A stretch of 64,000 nt of DNA from Megalonaias nervosa (Eukaryota; Mollusca; Bivalvia; Unionida; Unionidae), in NCBI GenBank assembly GCA_016617855.1, contig JAECUM010016780.1, forward strand, positions 1-64,000, read 5' to 3'. Under the pieces are notes generated by a model. It ran no database searches, had not been told where the DNA came from, and was given only the letters and a program-made list of their open reading frames with translations. Position 1 is the first letter of the stretch, and each line of letters starts with the position of its first letter. The translations under genes and the position numbers were made by a program. This document shows positions 34,346-46,413 of the stretch, in pieces.

Positions 34346-36829
34346 ATAATAATTTAATTTTCTTGTATGACATCGAACATTGCAACTAATCTGAGAACTT
34401 TCGACTTTCAGAGTGTTTATCGAAAGCACAAGTACAAAATAGACAAGTCAAACAACCAACACAGAGAACGAAGTTTAATTTGTACATATTACGTAAGAGT
34501 TTAGATAGTTGTATTAATTTATATTGGTTATCATTTTTCCTTCGAAGTCCAAACCAATATGGCAGTATATCCACAACTTGTAAATAATGCTTCCATTAAA
34601 TTCATAATCATGTAAAATTGTGTAAATTACAAGTTTCTTTTGTGCATATTGTTCTTCTCGGTTTTTTTTTTTTTTTGGTTTTTTTTTTGTTTGTCTGTTT
34701 TGTCATGTTGCCTTGGACAAAGATTAAATTAAAGCCGAAAAACACTCAGGCTATTTTCAAAGTAGTTTTGCGATGTGTGCTGTCATTTTGAAGAAAAACA
34801 AATACAGTTTGAGAGTTATAGTTTTTTCCATACAGAAATCGAACCCATGCCGTGAGTAATTATCGCCAACTCTCTTGCACCAGCGCCCCATCCCTCACAG
34901 ATCCCTCATACAACACTTATTTACCTATTAACAGTTCTGATGATTATTAAAGTTCTCATTAGATTGTAGTACGTTTATTTATTTATGTTATTTTTTTATT
35001 TTGCATCTGGTATCATGCCTTATAAAGACTGAGTACAAGTGAAAGTATGTGTTTAAATCAATGTTGAGGCGCGGGGGGTGGGAGTGGATTGACCCCTTGC
35101 ACCAGGTGAAGGGGGGGGGGCTCAGTCGGAAGCTTTTTTGGTCTTGGTTGATATTTTCATAGTAGTTCACCTCACCGTAGTGTTGCGGGGGCAATTCTTG
35201 ACAAAACTTATATTTAGGGCAAGGGGTGGGGTGGTGAGGGAGGTTGGCAGCTGAGAAGGAAGGCCACTAAAGAACTACCTCCGGGCGCCTCGGTAGGGGC
35301 GCCACTAAAGAACATTGCCTCGAACCCTTTCGCCGCCACTGGATTTAATGGGGGTATGTGATAATGCTCCTTATTTTTATTACATTCTATTGTAATGTAC
35401 ATTTTTAATAGCAAGGATATGTGTTTACCCTATTTTTTTCTTTTGACGGCCATATGAACATAACATCTTTCTAAATATATGTCATTCAATAAAACCATCA
35501 TCGTCGTCGTCATCATCATCATCATCACCATCGTCATCATTAGTAGTAGTAGTACAGAGTAATGGAGTGAAGAGTATTATATCTGAGGGTGAATCATCTA
35601 GAATTTTTTTTTAAACCAGAGACCTGCATTATATATGTCTCTGCTTTCGAAATATGATGAGTAAATACTTTCAGCATCTTCATTTATATAAGTAATATGT
35701 TCCACATTACTGTGCAAAAGGTATATTAGTAATATGATATCCACACGCGGCCAAGCAGGCGCACACACAGAGAATGAAAGTCAACAGATTTCCGTGGATC
35801 GTATTTAATGTGCGGACCCATCATATTTCTAAGACATTTTGCCTAATATCACATATAAACGCAAAAAATATTTTCCACTTTTCCGGTGCTTCGTTAAAAT
35901 CTCCGGATCGATCGAAAAGTAAAACCGAAATTGTAAATTTAAATTTGCGAGCCTGAAGATCTGAATTGTTACTGTTTTAAGTTCCGAGTCATGCATTTGT
36001 TTTCCATCTAAGTGTGCTTTAAGCATTAAAATCTGCCGATTTTAAATTGTTCTAAATGTATTCTATCATTGTCGAAAATATCATCCGCAATGAAATTTTT
36101 GTATATTTCCGTACCTTGGCTGAAAAAGTTAATTAAAGTGATTTAAAGAAATTCACTTTTCATTTTCTTTGAGAACTGAGTATTCATATCTTTTCTGTCC
36201 TTATTTTATTGTTTTTCTAACTTGAATTAAATATTGTTTTATTTATTTTGCTACTGGTTTCTTTTCTAAGCATGCACATGCAGTCCGATACATAAGCCCA
36301 AAAACATATCAGTACTTGATAGGGGGCTAATTTATCAAACAGGCTAACATGTCATGTATCTATTAAATGCACTGCATAACTATGAAAGGTCGGCATCTGA
36401 CTTCTGAGATGACTTTAAAATAAAACACTCATTAAAGTAATAAAGTAGAGTTCGGATGGATGGGATCGAAAGATAAAGTCTATATTTAGGATAAATTAAT
36501 GCAAACTTATTGTATCTTTAGCTCAAATTTGTGTCATTTAAACAGCTTTACTGGTTGATAATTAAAAACTGTAAAATGTCTCGCAGACAAACCCAAAATA
36601 CATTGTAACATCGTTTATCTTGTTCTTTTCTTTTTTTGTATCTGACCATATGTATAACAAATTCATTAAAATTTGGTGATCCACTCTCGTTCAATCCAGC
36701 TGTCATTATCTGAGTGTTTTTCGTACCCAGAGGATTTCGAATGCACTAGATTGTATTACGTAGCTATCAGTTCGTCTGAGATGTTGGTGGCTGTGCGTTA
36801 CATATAGTCAATTCAATATTAGCTCTCTA
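34346..36829. other. Anonymous DNA, simple repeats, possible MITE remnant
   Basis: No gene seen. 35050-35345 has G runs, a duplicated CCACTAAAGAAC and an end TTTCGCCGCCACTGG that recalls hAT MITE termini, but no matching left end was found. 35497-35540 is a mixed (CGT)n/(CAT)n tract. Confidence 0.4.
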
Positions 36830-37770
36830 ACTGTTTAGAGAATTCTCCAAATGAAATATAGGGATCTACAATCCAATTAGAGACCTCTATCAATTAGAGT
36901 TAGAGACCTCTCGAATTCAATTATAGCCCGCAATATTTTGTTTTCGGATTTGTAGACCTCTATAATAGAATTAGAGACCTCTGTGATAGAATTACAGACT
37001 TCTTATTCAACTGGAGAGATCTCACTTGAGGTAGTAATTCGACATTCATTGTTTTCGGCGAATAACGATTTTCTCCCTCTGCATCATCGGAAAATAATTC
37101 AGTATTGAGATTTTTTCTTTTTTTGTTTTTTTTTTGTGCGCTATTACAATGATGGCATGCATTAACGGTCTTCAAAATGGTGTTTCTACTGCCGTTCAAA
37201 AGATTTATGTTTAAGATTTTATGGAAGCCAGTCGCACACATGCAGTTTTACTGGAAAAAAATCGCGTATCACACAGTTTCTAGTACGAAGTCCCTCGAAT
37301 GAACCTGGTTTTTAAATCGTAACCAATCTAACGCTTACCACCACGCGCACTTCAATGAATTGAAAGAACAGTTACTATTTTATTTTAAGGAAGTTAGGCT
37401 TGGTCGCCTATAGACTCTATTTAGAGACGTCTTCAAATAAACAAGAGAGCTCTGTACTTGATTTTAAGGGGTCTCTAATTTATTTGAAGAGTTTTAAATT
37501 ACTTCATAGATTTTTTTTTTAACTAATGCTGAATTAGAGAGGTTTCTAATTCTGTCAGATATCTCTACAACTGAATGAATGTCGTATCTTATTCATTTGT
37601 ACAGATCTCCAATTAAATTAGCGATGTCTGCAATTCAAGTCTAGACATCAACAATTATTAATTGATAGTAATCACAGAATTAGGGGGATCTCTAATTGAT
37701 TTAGAGATCTCTAACTGATGTAAAGCTCTCTATTTAAAGTGTAGGGCTCTCTGTTTAATCTGGACCGCTC
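36830..37770. repeat. Degenerate satellite built on AATTAGAGACCTCT
   Basis: Words such as AATTAGAGACCTCT, GTAGACCTCTATAATAGAAT, GGGATCTCTAATTGATTTAG and its complement AGAGAGGTTTCTAATTC recur at roughly 20-35 bp steps. They occur in both orientations in two blocks (36835-37020 and 37420-37770), separated by about 400 bp of other sequence. No protein frame explains the pattern. Confidence 0.6.
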
Positions 37771-40700
37771 TTTAAAAAAATAGCGAGTTCAGTATTAAAT
37801 TTAATACTTGCAAAAATGCACGCCCATATGACTGCGTTATATCAGGTTAACTGACGAGACTTGGATTTTACACTTATTACTACTGACGAGCTGGTTTTTA
37901 TGTTGGGTCGCCATATGTCATCTTTTTTACGGACACGTCATCCTTTCCGGACCTTAATCTATATAGATATATGATGCGGATACACTCACTCTCCGGAGTG
38001 TCCTTTCTTTTAAAGTTCACATATGGTAATTTTAATTTATGACGAAGTTTTATCCAGGTGCCTGTATGTGTGTGTTTATTTTTATGCAGACAAGATACCA
38101 GAAACTTGTTTTTCTTTCGATTCATTCAGTCACAGACTAACACAGTTGCAGGGTTTGGAGGTTGTGACTCTAATATATGTTTCTGACAAGACCAATTGCG
38201 TCCCCTCATGTGCAGAAATGCTGCAAATGGTTTGAAAATATTATGTGCTCTTCTTCCTTGAGGTACATTTCCGTCAATCTACCCCCACCCCAAAACCCTA
38301 GCCAAACCACCACGATAGCGCACCATTGGTTTCAATGTGTATGTGATTCACGACGGTGAAAACATTATGCATACCCCAAGTAGACTGACATGTAATGAAT
38401 GAATCACCTTACATACCTAAATCATTGGACCAAAATTTCATCGTTATTGTGTTTGCGAGTGTTTTAGCTGACATTCATAGTTATAAAGACGATTATTTAA
38501 AGTGCTTGTTGTAGCAATTACCTCCCTTGCACCGATCCCGACCTCCTCCTCCCCCTCCCCCCCCCCGCCAAAAAACCCAAACAAAAAACCACAATTAGCC
38601 CATGAAGATCAAGTCTTCTTTGGGAGACTAATAAACCACACAGTAACTCATTTCTACATAAAACAAAATCATTTTTTATATCTGGATCACAAATTAAGCA
38701 TTTGTGTTTTCAAAGTGATTTTGATCTTAAGATTACTGGGGAGGATGATTTATTTCTAACAATTCGTTTCGATAAGGAGATGGAAATAAACATAGTAGCA
38801 CTAAATTAAGTTTAGCCTAATAATCAGAGGGTAAAAAATAACATAGACAAAAGCAATGCTGAGGCGTGTTCTTAAAGGCTATTCGTTGTTCTTGTTTTGT
38901 TGTTGTCTTTTTTTGTTTCCTTGGGGGTTTTGTGTGTTTTGTTTTGTTCTTCAAACGTCTGCCGTTTACAACAGGAAAGCCAGCCAAGTAGTCGCTGCAG
39001 GTTTTGTATATGTACAAATGTGATTTTTTAAGGCCTTGTCTTGCTAATATAAAGTCCATTTCAAACTCGGTTAATGAAGAGTTTACTTGAAGTCCACCCT
39101 TTAAAATTTACTGTTTACCAGTTTCAATTACATTTGAGATCTGTAAAGGTTGTAAGATTGTACAGTTAGTTTGCTTTGTACGTATGCCATAGGCACGGCT
39201 TTCGACCTCTTGGACTCAATGTTGTTGAGCTCTGAAAAGACTGATGTTTTCTTTTCATTTTGTTGAGTTACAGTTAGCAATTACACCAGTTCGTAAGCGA
39301 CATAGCAAACATAAGCAGCAAAACAATTGTATATGGAGAGGATCTCAAGCTATATTTCCATCTTCTTTATTCTTTTAGCCATTTATCTTCTGTCTGATTT
39401 GCTCTTACGTTCCTTTGCATCTTTTCCTCCATTTGTTGACGATGACGGTCTGTTGTTGTTTGTTTTTTTTTTAATTATGTTTGCTTTATCTTTTATAAAG
39501 TGAATGTTTAAACTGTATTATATATCCTTAGTTTAACAGAGAAATTGTTTACTTTTTAATGTTGACCTTTCAATTTTCTTGGTCTTTTTATCAGTGAGTT
39601 GCATAACTCTTCTGCAATGTATTCTGGCTCCGGTTGTTGCATTTTAAACCATGCCGTGCTCTACAAGTTTTCCCTCGGCTCTCTCTCTCTCTCTCTGCAA
39701 ACAATCTAAGTCACACCGGCCAAGTCTCTAAAAGTGTGTTAACGCCACCCACTTCGTTAAGCTGTTCCGCTTTTTTCATGTTAAGGTAAATTCCACGTGT
39801 CCTGTGCAATGTCGAGACAACAGAGATACTGTTTTTGGAATACTGACTTTTTAGGCAGTGAACAAAGTAACTCACAGATTTATCATCATTTGTAGTTGGC
39901 TGTCACTAACATTCACAGAATGTTACTAAGTACTGCCCAAAAGTCACTTAATATCATTGAGTCTGGAAAAAGGCAGGATAGGAAAATCAAATGTAGAAGA
40001 TAAAGACATACATTACACGATGACATTGTTGAGTATGCATTCTGCATATGTCGGAGACAAATGCATACTAAATATCGTATACAATACATCCTTAGATGCA
40101 GTTATAACAGTTTTCGTACATATTTTTCCAAAACCTAATCAAAGACAAGATAGGAGCACTATCTAAATTCTCTTTCGACCAGTTGTTTAAATCGTCACTG
40201 AGTTGATTTTTGTACTAGCTTACAAAGCAGTATTTAACAGTGTAAAGTTGATTTGTTCCAGATAAAAATTGCGCCTTTGGTAAAATACACAGGCTCGTGC
40301 TTTGTCAGTGTCCTTCTGTTTCTGGACTGTTTCATGCTTTACGAAATGTCCATGATATTGTGTAATTCAGGTTGCATTCTACTGATGTAACTTTGTAAGC
40401 TCGTTTAAAGCATTAGTTGTGTATAATGTTTCTATGCTGCCAGCTGAAATAATTGCAACTGTTTCCATATTTGCATAGACAGATACATATTGCCTTGTGC
40501 AGTCATCCAGTAACGCAATTTCATTACAGGCAAATTAGCTATACATACCCACAACTGAACCAAGTCGTCGAAGTGTCTCAATGATGATCTTCAAATATGG
40601 TTTAATATTACTGAATTCATATAAAATTTATAGTTACCACCTTAAAATCTGTTCTCATTCAAAGATTTACATCAGTAATCTCTTAACCTTTCATTGACAA

Positions 40701-40904
40701 ATCTGTTTAAATTTTGTTTATTCATCATCACTAATTCCATTCAAGTTTGAACACATATTAAGGGAGTCTGATTTTAATCTCACTTTTTTTCTTCCTTTTT
40801 TTTCTGATGTTGTCAAGTATTCATGTGCTCATTTTAAAGTATTTAGCTTGAAATATTTAGCTATTTTACAAGGCTATGCATTTCAGTGTTTTACTTAATC
40901 TTGT
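37771..40904. other. Anonymous DNA
   Basis: About 3.1 kb with no exon or transposon core recognised. A short (CT)n tract is at about 39678-39697. Confidence 0.45.
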
Positions 40905-40965
40905 ATTGTGTATACGTACGTCACTGCTTATTGTGTATGCGTACGTCACTGCTTATTGTGTACAA
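40905..40965. repeat. 25-bp tandem repeat, about 2.4 copies
   Basis: ATTGTGTATACGTACGTCAC plus TGCTT occurs at 40905 and, with one change, at 40930. A partial third copy follows. The unit contains the palindrome ACGTACGT. Confidence 0.9.
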
Positions 40966-42312
40966 GTCTTAATGGTTCTTCATTTCTGGATCTATCTATC
41001 ACATCTCATGATTCAGACTTAATTACCTATTCCTTATTTATCTTGCAAAGTTCTTTTATATAGTAAACGATTTTTTTTTCTCTCCTGAGATCGATTCACA
41101 AACCTTTAGATCTTAGTTCATATGCGCTACGACTACACCACGAGGTTCTACTTATTAAACCATGTACGACATACAGCATAATCTGACTGGTCTGGTGATG
41201 TTTAACCTTGATTTTTAACGGCTACAGAGAAAAATATAAGTGGTGAAGTGATTTTTGATGATTTTCCAAATACCACCAAGTTAAAAAATATGAGTTTGTT
41301 TAATCTGAATTATTAGTGTTCTGGTAACTTCAATACGAGACGGTGAATCACAAAAATATTGGTGGTCGAATATCTGACTTACTATTCTAGTTCTTTCAGC
41401 TTCTTTCATATGTTTTCTTTGTGCATGAAATAGCTTTACCGGTTTCGTTATGCTTCCTTTTGCACGGAAAATATAAGACAATAATATAACAAAATCCCAC
41501 ACGCTTTTACTAGTTTGAAAATTCTCAGTATTGTTGAAATACCAAGTTATTACGATATTAAAATAATTATTAGGAAGGAGAAAAAAACCCACTATATTAG
41601 AATTTACCAAATCAAGGGAAAATTTGACAACTGTAATAAATGTTGTCACCCAAGGTTACTCGTGCGGTTATATTAATCGGCGATATTTTAAATTTGATTA
41701 CATTACCTACTTGCATGATTCTTTTTAGACCAGAAAGAAATGCTCTCACTCCGAAAGAAAAGCCCTAGACTCGACTCATTACTCAAATGAAGATGGTGTA
41801 CATTTATATTTGAAGGAAAAACTGCTTTTATGATTTCTCGCTTAAATTAGACAGTAAAATGGAGGAATGCATCATATTTCAGAAAAAGATGCGATGGAAG
41901 ATTCCGATTTATTCGAAGTCGCTTAATCGTAAATATTTAGCAAATTGTCAGAGGAAAACAGCAGTCATAAAAGGCATACATGCTGAATGATTTTCAAGGA
42001 GTAAACTATTTTTTTTAGTGATTTAAGTATCGGACATTCATAAAGGAGTTTACTACAGATAGATTTGACGATGTGTACAAGTGGTACTCTTCAAATACCA
42101 TATATATCAGAGAGCCGAACACCTACCTAACTGCTAATAACGTGGCTTATATTATACAGATCTGCCCTCAAACACTCTGCCGGCAGATCAGGACTATACG
42201 ATGCATGATTGCTGTCGTACGTAGAACCAGCGACGGATGATCAGTTTGAAAGGAGTTAAAGCATGGTTTCAGAATTGGTCCTTGAGAATATGACTCGGTG
42301 ATTAGAGTGTTA
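40966..42312. other. Anonymous DNA
   Basis: No gene recognised. A 122-codon minus-strand open frame at 41281-41649 shows no known motif and is probably not a gene. Confidence 0.4.
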
Positions 42313-42320
42313 GTCCTACT

Positions 42321-42501
42321 CTGGGGCGCAGGCAGAATTAATTTTTTGGGGACGGGATGGGGGGGGGGGGCAAACATGTAGTGGTCAGCTATTAAGTCTT
42401 ACGGATGTAGGCCAAAACATGTTAAGAGGTAAATCCAGGGGATGGAGGGGAGGGGGGGGGGGAGTAGCAAGTGTCAACGCCCCTATGTGCGGGTTCCCAT
42501 G
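42321..42501 (-). mobile_element. hAT-type MITE, ~181 bp, family 2
   Basis: Homologous to 46273-46405 in reverse: TGGCCTACATCCGTAAGACT on the minus strand matches TGGCCTGCATCCGTGAAACT there. The ends CTGGGGCGCAGGC and GCGGGTTCCCATG are imperfect inverted repeats. The flanking 8-mers GTCCTACT and GTTCTACC look like a decayed target duplication. Confidence 0.75.
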
Positions 42502-42509
42502 GTTCTACC

Positions 42510-43112
42510 GCAGGACAACCTCAGGTCGGTCACCGTGACATGTTCTTTGGCACGGAACGTCACTCCAATTGCGTCAAAATGATGTAACCTTCACGTGTTG
42601 CTGGGCCGTGAAACACCAAACCAGTGAAGAATCTGAACCGAACATTTATTATCAGAAAAATAGTCGAAGGCTTTTTCGTAGCATTTTTTTACCGGCTTGG
42701 GAGCAAATTGTCATATTTTTCAAACTGCAAGGAGAAGTTGTTAAACTACGAAATGTAACTTCCTACTGAAGAAGAAATTTGAGTCTCTTCAATCTTACTG
42801 TCAGTTTTGCTTTTTGTTTCAAACTTGAACATCACTATTTAACTACACCAGGCATGTGCAATTTCCTCCAGGGCGCGACCCGGATAAGCGCTTGTTAAAG
42901 TCACACTATAAATAAGCGGATGAAACCAGGTCGTATGTTGCATATGTTTGCACTACACAAATATCAGTCATCTGTAGAAAACAATGTCCATGTTGTGCAG
43001 CTAGTGCTGTACCCCAGACAAATTCAAGGCTAACATATAGGTTTTGTATACTGTTCGTGGGACAACTTAGGACAACCTAAAGATGCTTTCGGTGGAAAAT
43101 CTTAAATGCAAT
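42510..43112. other. Non-coding DNA with a SINE-like 3' end
   Basis: GTTGCTGGGCCGTGAAACAC at about 42597 resembles SINE tails of mollusc type. Otherwise no gene or repeat is seen. Confidence 0.4.
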
Positions 43113-43980
43113 TGTTACGAGTCTATGCTCTTGAAATAAGTAACAGAAAAGAGTGAAGACAACAGACTTTGTAAAATTTAACAAATAATTTATTTCCCTA
43201 AAACACAAAGTGAAAAGTTAAGAAAAAAGAACTTACGGTTTTACGAATTAAATCCAGAAATAATCCAAGAGTTAAAAAATAGAAGTCCTGGTAATAAAAA
43301 GTTCTGAATGAAACTGAGTTCGAGTCCCGATGAAATCCAAAATGGAAGGCGATGAAGTCTGTTATGGTCAGCGAAGTGCTGCTGTGTCAACAGTCCTTCG
43401 TTGAATTACAGAAAATATTATTCCAGTTTTGAATTCAGTACAACTTCCAATAAATGTCTTGATCCAAGAATTATGTAGGAGCACTTATGTATTTCCAGGG
43501 AATAGAATCACTTGAATTCTATAATCTGAAGAAAATAAAAATTCAACCCAAACTGGTCACAACATAATAACTTAACGTGTCAATTGTTTGGAGCCCAACT
43601 GACAAACTTCTATCAAAAACAACAGTTATATGCTAATTAAGACGCAAAACAGATTCCCGGATGAGGGTCAAAAGTTCATTCTTCTAGAAAAAATAGAAGT
43701 TTGTAACAATTGATACATGTTACTTGTCACGTAATCCAGGTATGACATTGACTTAACTTAATGATTCTTACTCTGAGAAAGATAAAAAAATAAAATAAAA
43801 AAGTTCTTTACCAAAACTGTCACTGACTTTGAAACGAGGTCAGCAACTACATACAGTGTTTCTATTATTATTTGTTTACGTCAATGAAATCAAAAATAAA
43901 AATGTCTATCAGGTCAAACAGAACTGAACTCAGTTTTGGATAAGATCAAGTCCAGTAAACAATGTTACATTACAATAACA
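43113..43980 (-). mobile_element. LTR-like segment, copy C
   Basis: On the minus strand it ends GAGCATAGACTCGTAACA and carries AGGGAAATAAATTATTTGTT, a polyadenylation-signal-like block, about 80 bp before that end. Upstream is GGATTATTTCTGGATTTAAT followed by ACCGTAAGTTC, a donor-like word. The same word order appears in copies A, B and D. No coding region adjoins. The TG start is uncertain and no target duplication could be fixed. Confidence 0.6.
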
Positions 43981-44849
43981 TGTAATGGAATTAAAAATTG
44001 TTAAAACTAACAAACAAATAATTAAATTAAATATACATAACACAATGTCGTTGTTGGAACATAATCACTATCAACATCACCACCAACAGCAACAATAACA
44101 ACACTCGCCGGTTCATGAGACGTACTTCAAGGTGGTATAGTATTAGTTTCTTTCTTATCAAATATAACTCGACTGTAGACTTAACTTGCAGAATGCGCTT
44201 TGGAAAGCTCAGATGTCGCGATCGGAACACCGGTTGGCCATTTATATCAGGTCGTGCAATAATCTCGGAAATAGTTGTAGGAATACATATCAATTCATTG
44301 TGCTTGGTGACCCGCCTCTAGTGCAGTGCACCGCATATGTCACGACAGCAAAGGATGAGATTTTCCGATTGTCTCCTTCTGCCGTCATATTGTTCCAGGT
44401 GAACAAAAGTAGATCAGAATCTAGTTCTCAATGCGACGAATTACATCCAAGGCTTCTTTCTCCACTTGACGGAAAAGGCTGAGGATGTTCCGATTGCATA
44501 TTTTGGCATAACGTGGTCTGTCTTTAATTTCCAAATAAGCGGAGAACCCGGTGGAAACCACCGATCTTAGGGAGGCGATCACTTACCTTAGCAAGTATCT
44601 GAACTATCAGGCTGAATTATTGCCGTTTGGCTTTCTTTAGTGCCTTGCCCAAGAGCACACTGCATCAACTGATTCGGAACTACCTTGGCTATTTCTGCAT
44701 GACAAAACTATGTCTCAGATATACGTAGGCGCAGTAATAGTCTGATCATTCCTAATTTTCTCAGTCAATTTTTGTTTCGTAAATAACCGAAGTAGTTGGA
44801 ATCAGATAACAATTATTAGTTCCGCCCCAGTCTATTTTTAGAGTATTTT
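43981..44849. other. Anonymous DNA with a SINE-like fragment
   Basis: GTGCCTTGCCCAAGAGCACAC at about 44641 recalls the minus strand of the SINE at 27745. Nothing else is recognised. Confidence 0.4.
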
Positions 44850-45062
44850 TTCCTGTCTCCTTATGGTGGTGATACAAGAGCGAGATTTAGGCATTCTTGG
44901 TATGGATCAAAATACATTTGATTGTTCTTTAGAATACGAGATTATGGTGTTGTTGTCTGTGTGTATTTCGGAGACAGTACACAGTGAGTAATAAGGCTTT
45001 TGTGATGATACGGAAGCGAAATATGTGTTCCATTGCACATTGTCAATTGCGAAAGCCACCAG
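44850..45062. repeat. Diverged relative of the 455-bp direct repeat
   Basis: It matches the core of 15640-16095 in the same orientation (TGTCTGTGTGTATTTCGG, CAGTGAGTAATAAGGC, GTGTTCCATTGCA). The minus-strand reading PYYSLCTVSEIHTDN is kept. No transposase gene lies beside it. Confidence 0.85.
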
Positions 45063-45826
45063 AAAACAACAACCGTCCATATTGAATCTATTGGTTCTTG
45101 ACAAGTACGGTAATCATGTGTTCTAACTCTTAAATATCATAATTGGACATTATCAGACGACAAACTGGTTAACCGATTTGTTACAGTTATAGCCATTTTA
45201 AGAAGATATAGATTCTATTTGAAAACATAGTGTACGGCCATTATTTGGAAACAGTGATATTCATGGGTGTATTTTTAAAGTAGTGTACTCGTCGGCAATT
45301 CCGAGATTTTACGGAAATGAACCGGTGATGCAGAACTAGTAACTTATGGTCATGTAGTGTATATAAGATAAGTACACGGTAGGTGGCTCTATGCAGAAAA
45401 ATACCGAAAATTTTGAATACCGCGATACCATAGAACCCACGATATGGTAAGAAGCTATCACTGTAAAGACTTCCAAAATAAACCTCCTGTATTCAAACGA
45501 AAACGGACAATTGCATTCACGTTCATATTGCATTCAAATTCATCGAGTTAAACAAGTGGGACCTCCAGGTTAGAAGAATTAACATCGTCGTCGTCGTCGT
45601 TACCACATCTCCACTGCAGCAGCACCACCATCATCATCTTATAGCAAGGACGAATGAACAAACAGTACGTAATCTCACACCTGTGACGTGCAGTTTATAT
45701 GGATTTCATGGAAATGGTTAACGTTTGTCTTGCCTTGAATTGTCTTTTCGCTGCAACCATACCCAGTTGAATAACAAGACTGCAGTTGCACAAAACCTTG
45801 TTTTACTTGACTCAAAATTCTCAGGG
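45063..45826. other. Anonymous DNA, short (GTC)n
   Basis: No gene recognised. A (GTC)n tract at about 45584-45600 and short (CAT)n nearby. Confidence 0.45.
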
Positions 45827-45992
45827 ATCATAAATCGAAGATGTCGCTCCAATACGTCACTTACAATTCGAGGATCATAAATTAGAGATGTCGCTCCTAT
45901 ACACCTATAATGCGAGGATCATAAATTGGAGATCTCGCTCCAGTTCGAGGAGGATGAATCGGAGAAAATGTTCCAATGCATGCAAACCCATA

Positions 45993-46049
<57 letters not shown>
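45827..46049. repeat. ~45-bp minisatellite followed by (TA)n
   Basis: Units with GGATCATAAATTGGAGAT then TCGCTCC start at about 45827, 45872 and 45917, with a decayed fourth copy at about 45952. A TA tract of about 55 bp follows at 45995-46049. Confidence 0.88.
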
Positions 46050-46052
<3 letters not shown>

Positions 46053-46272
46053 AAAAAAAACTTTGCCCGTAATCTCTGTCATTGAAAAATAAGATCACAA
46101 ATTCGATATTTGATCATTTTCTAAGGTTTCTAGGGGAAGAAGCATAAATTACAGCCTTAGTAGAACTGTTCACAACGTGGGAAAATATGCCACCTAATGG
46201 GCGTAATTTTACCCAAAAGGTATATTTGCAAATAAAGTACGGTAGACAGATGTACGAACGATCACATACAGG

Positions 46273-46405
46273 CATGGGCGCCCGCACATAGGGGCAAGGT
46301 GGATTTCATCTCTAAAAATGTTTTGGCCTGCATCCGTGAAACTTAATAATTGACCTCTATATGTAGGGTCCCCTCGCCCTGAAAATAATTATGCGGACTC
46401 CCCAG
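46273..46405 (+). mobile_element. hAT-type MITE, 133 bp, family 2
   Basis: It begins CATGGGCGCCCGCAC and ends ATGCGGACTCCCCAG. The flanking 8-mers CATACAGG (46265-46272) and CATAAAGG (46406-46413) differ at one base. The interior matches 42321-42501 in reverse. Confidence 0.8.
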
Positions 46406-46413
46406 CATAAAGG

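Noticed and set aside
41281..41649. A 122-codon minus-strand gene
   Set aside because: It has no start context, motif or homologue I can name, lies in AT-rich DNA and is within chance length.
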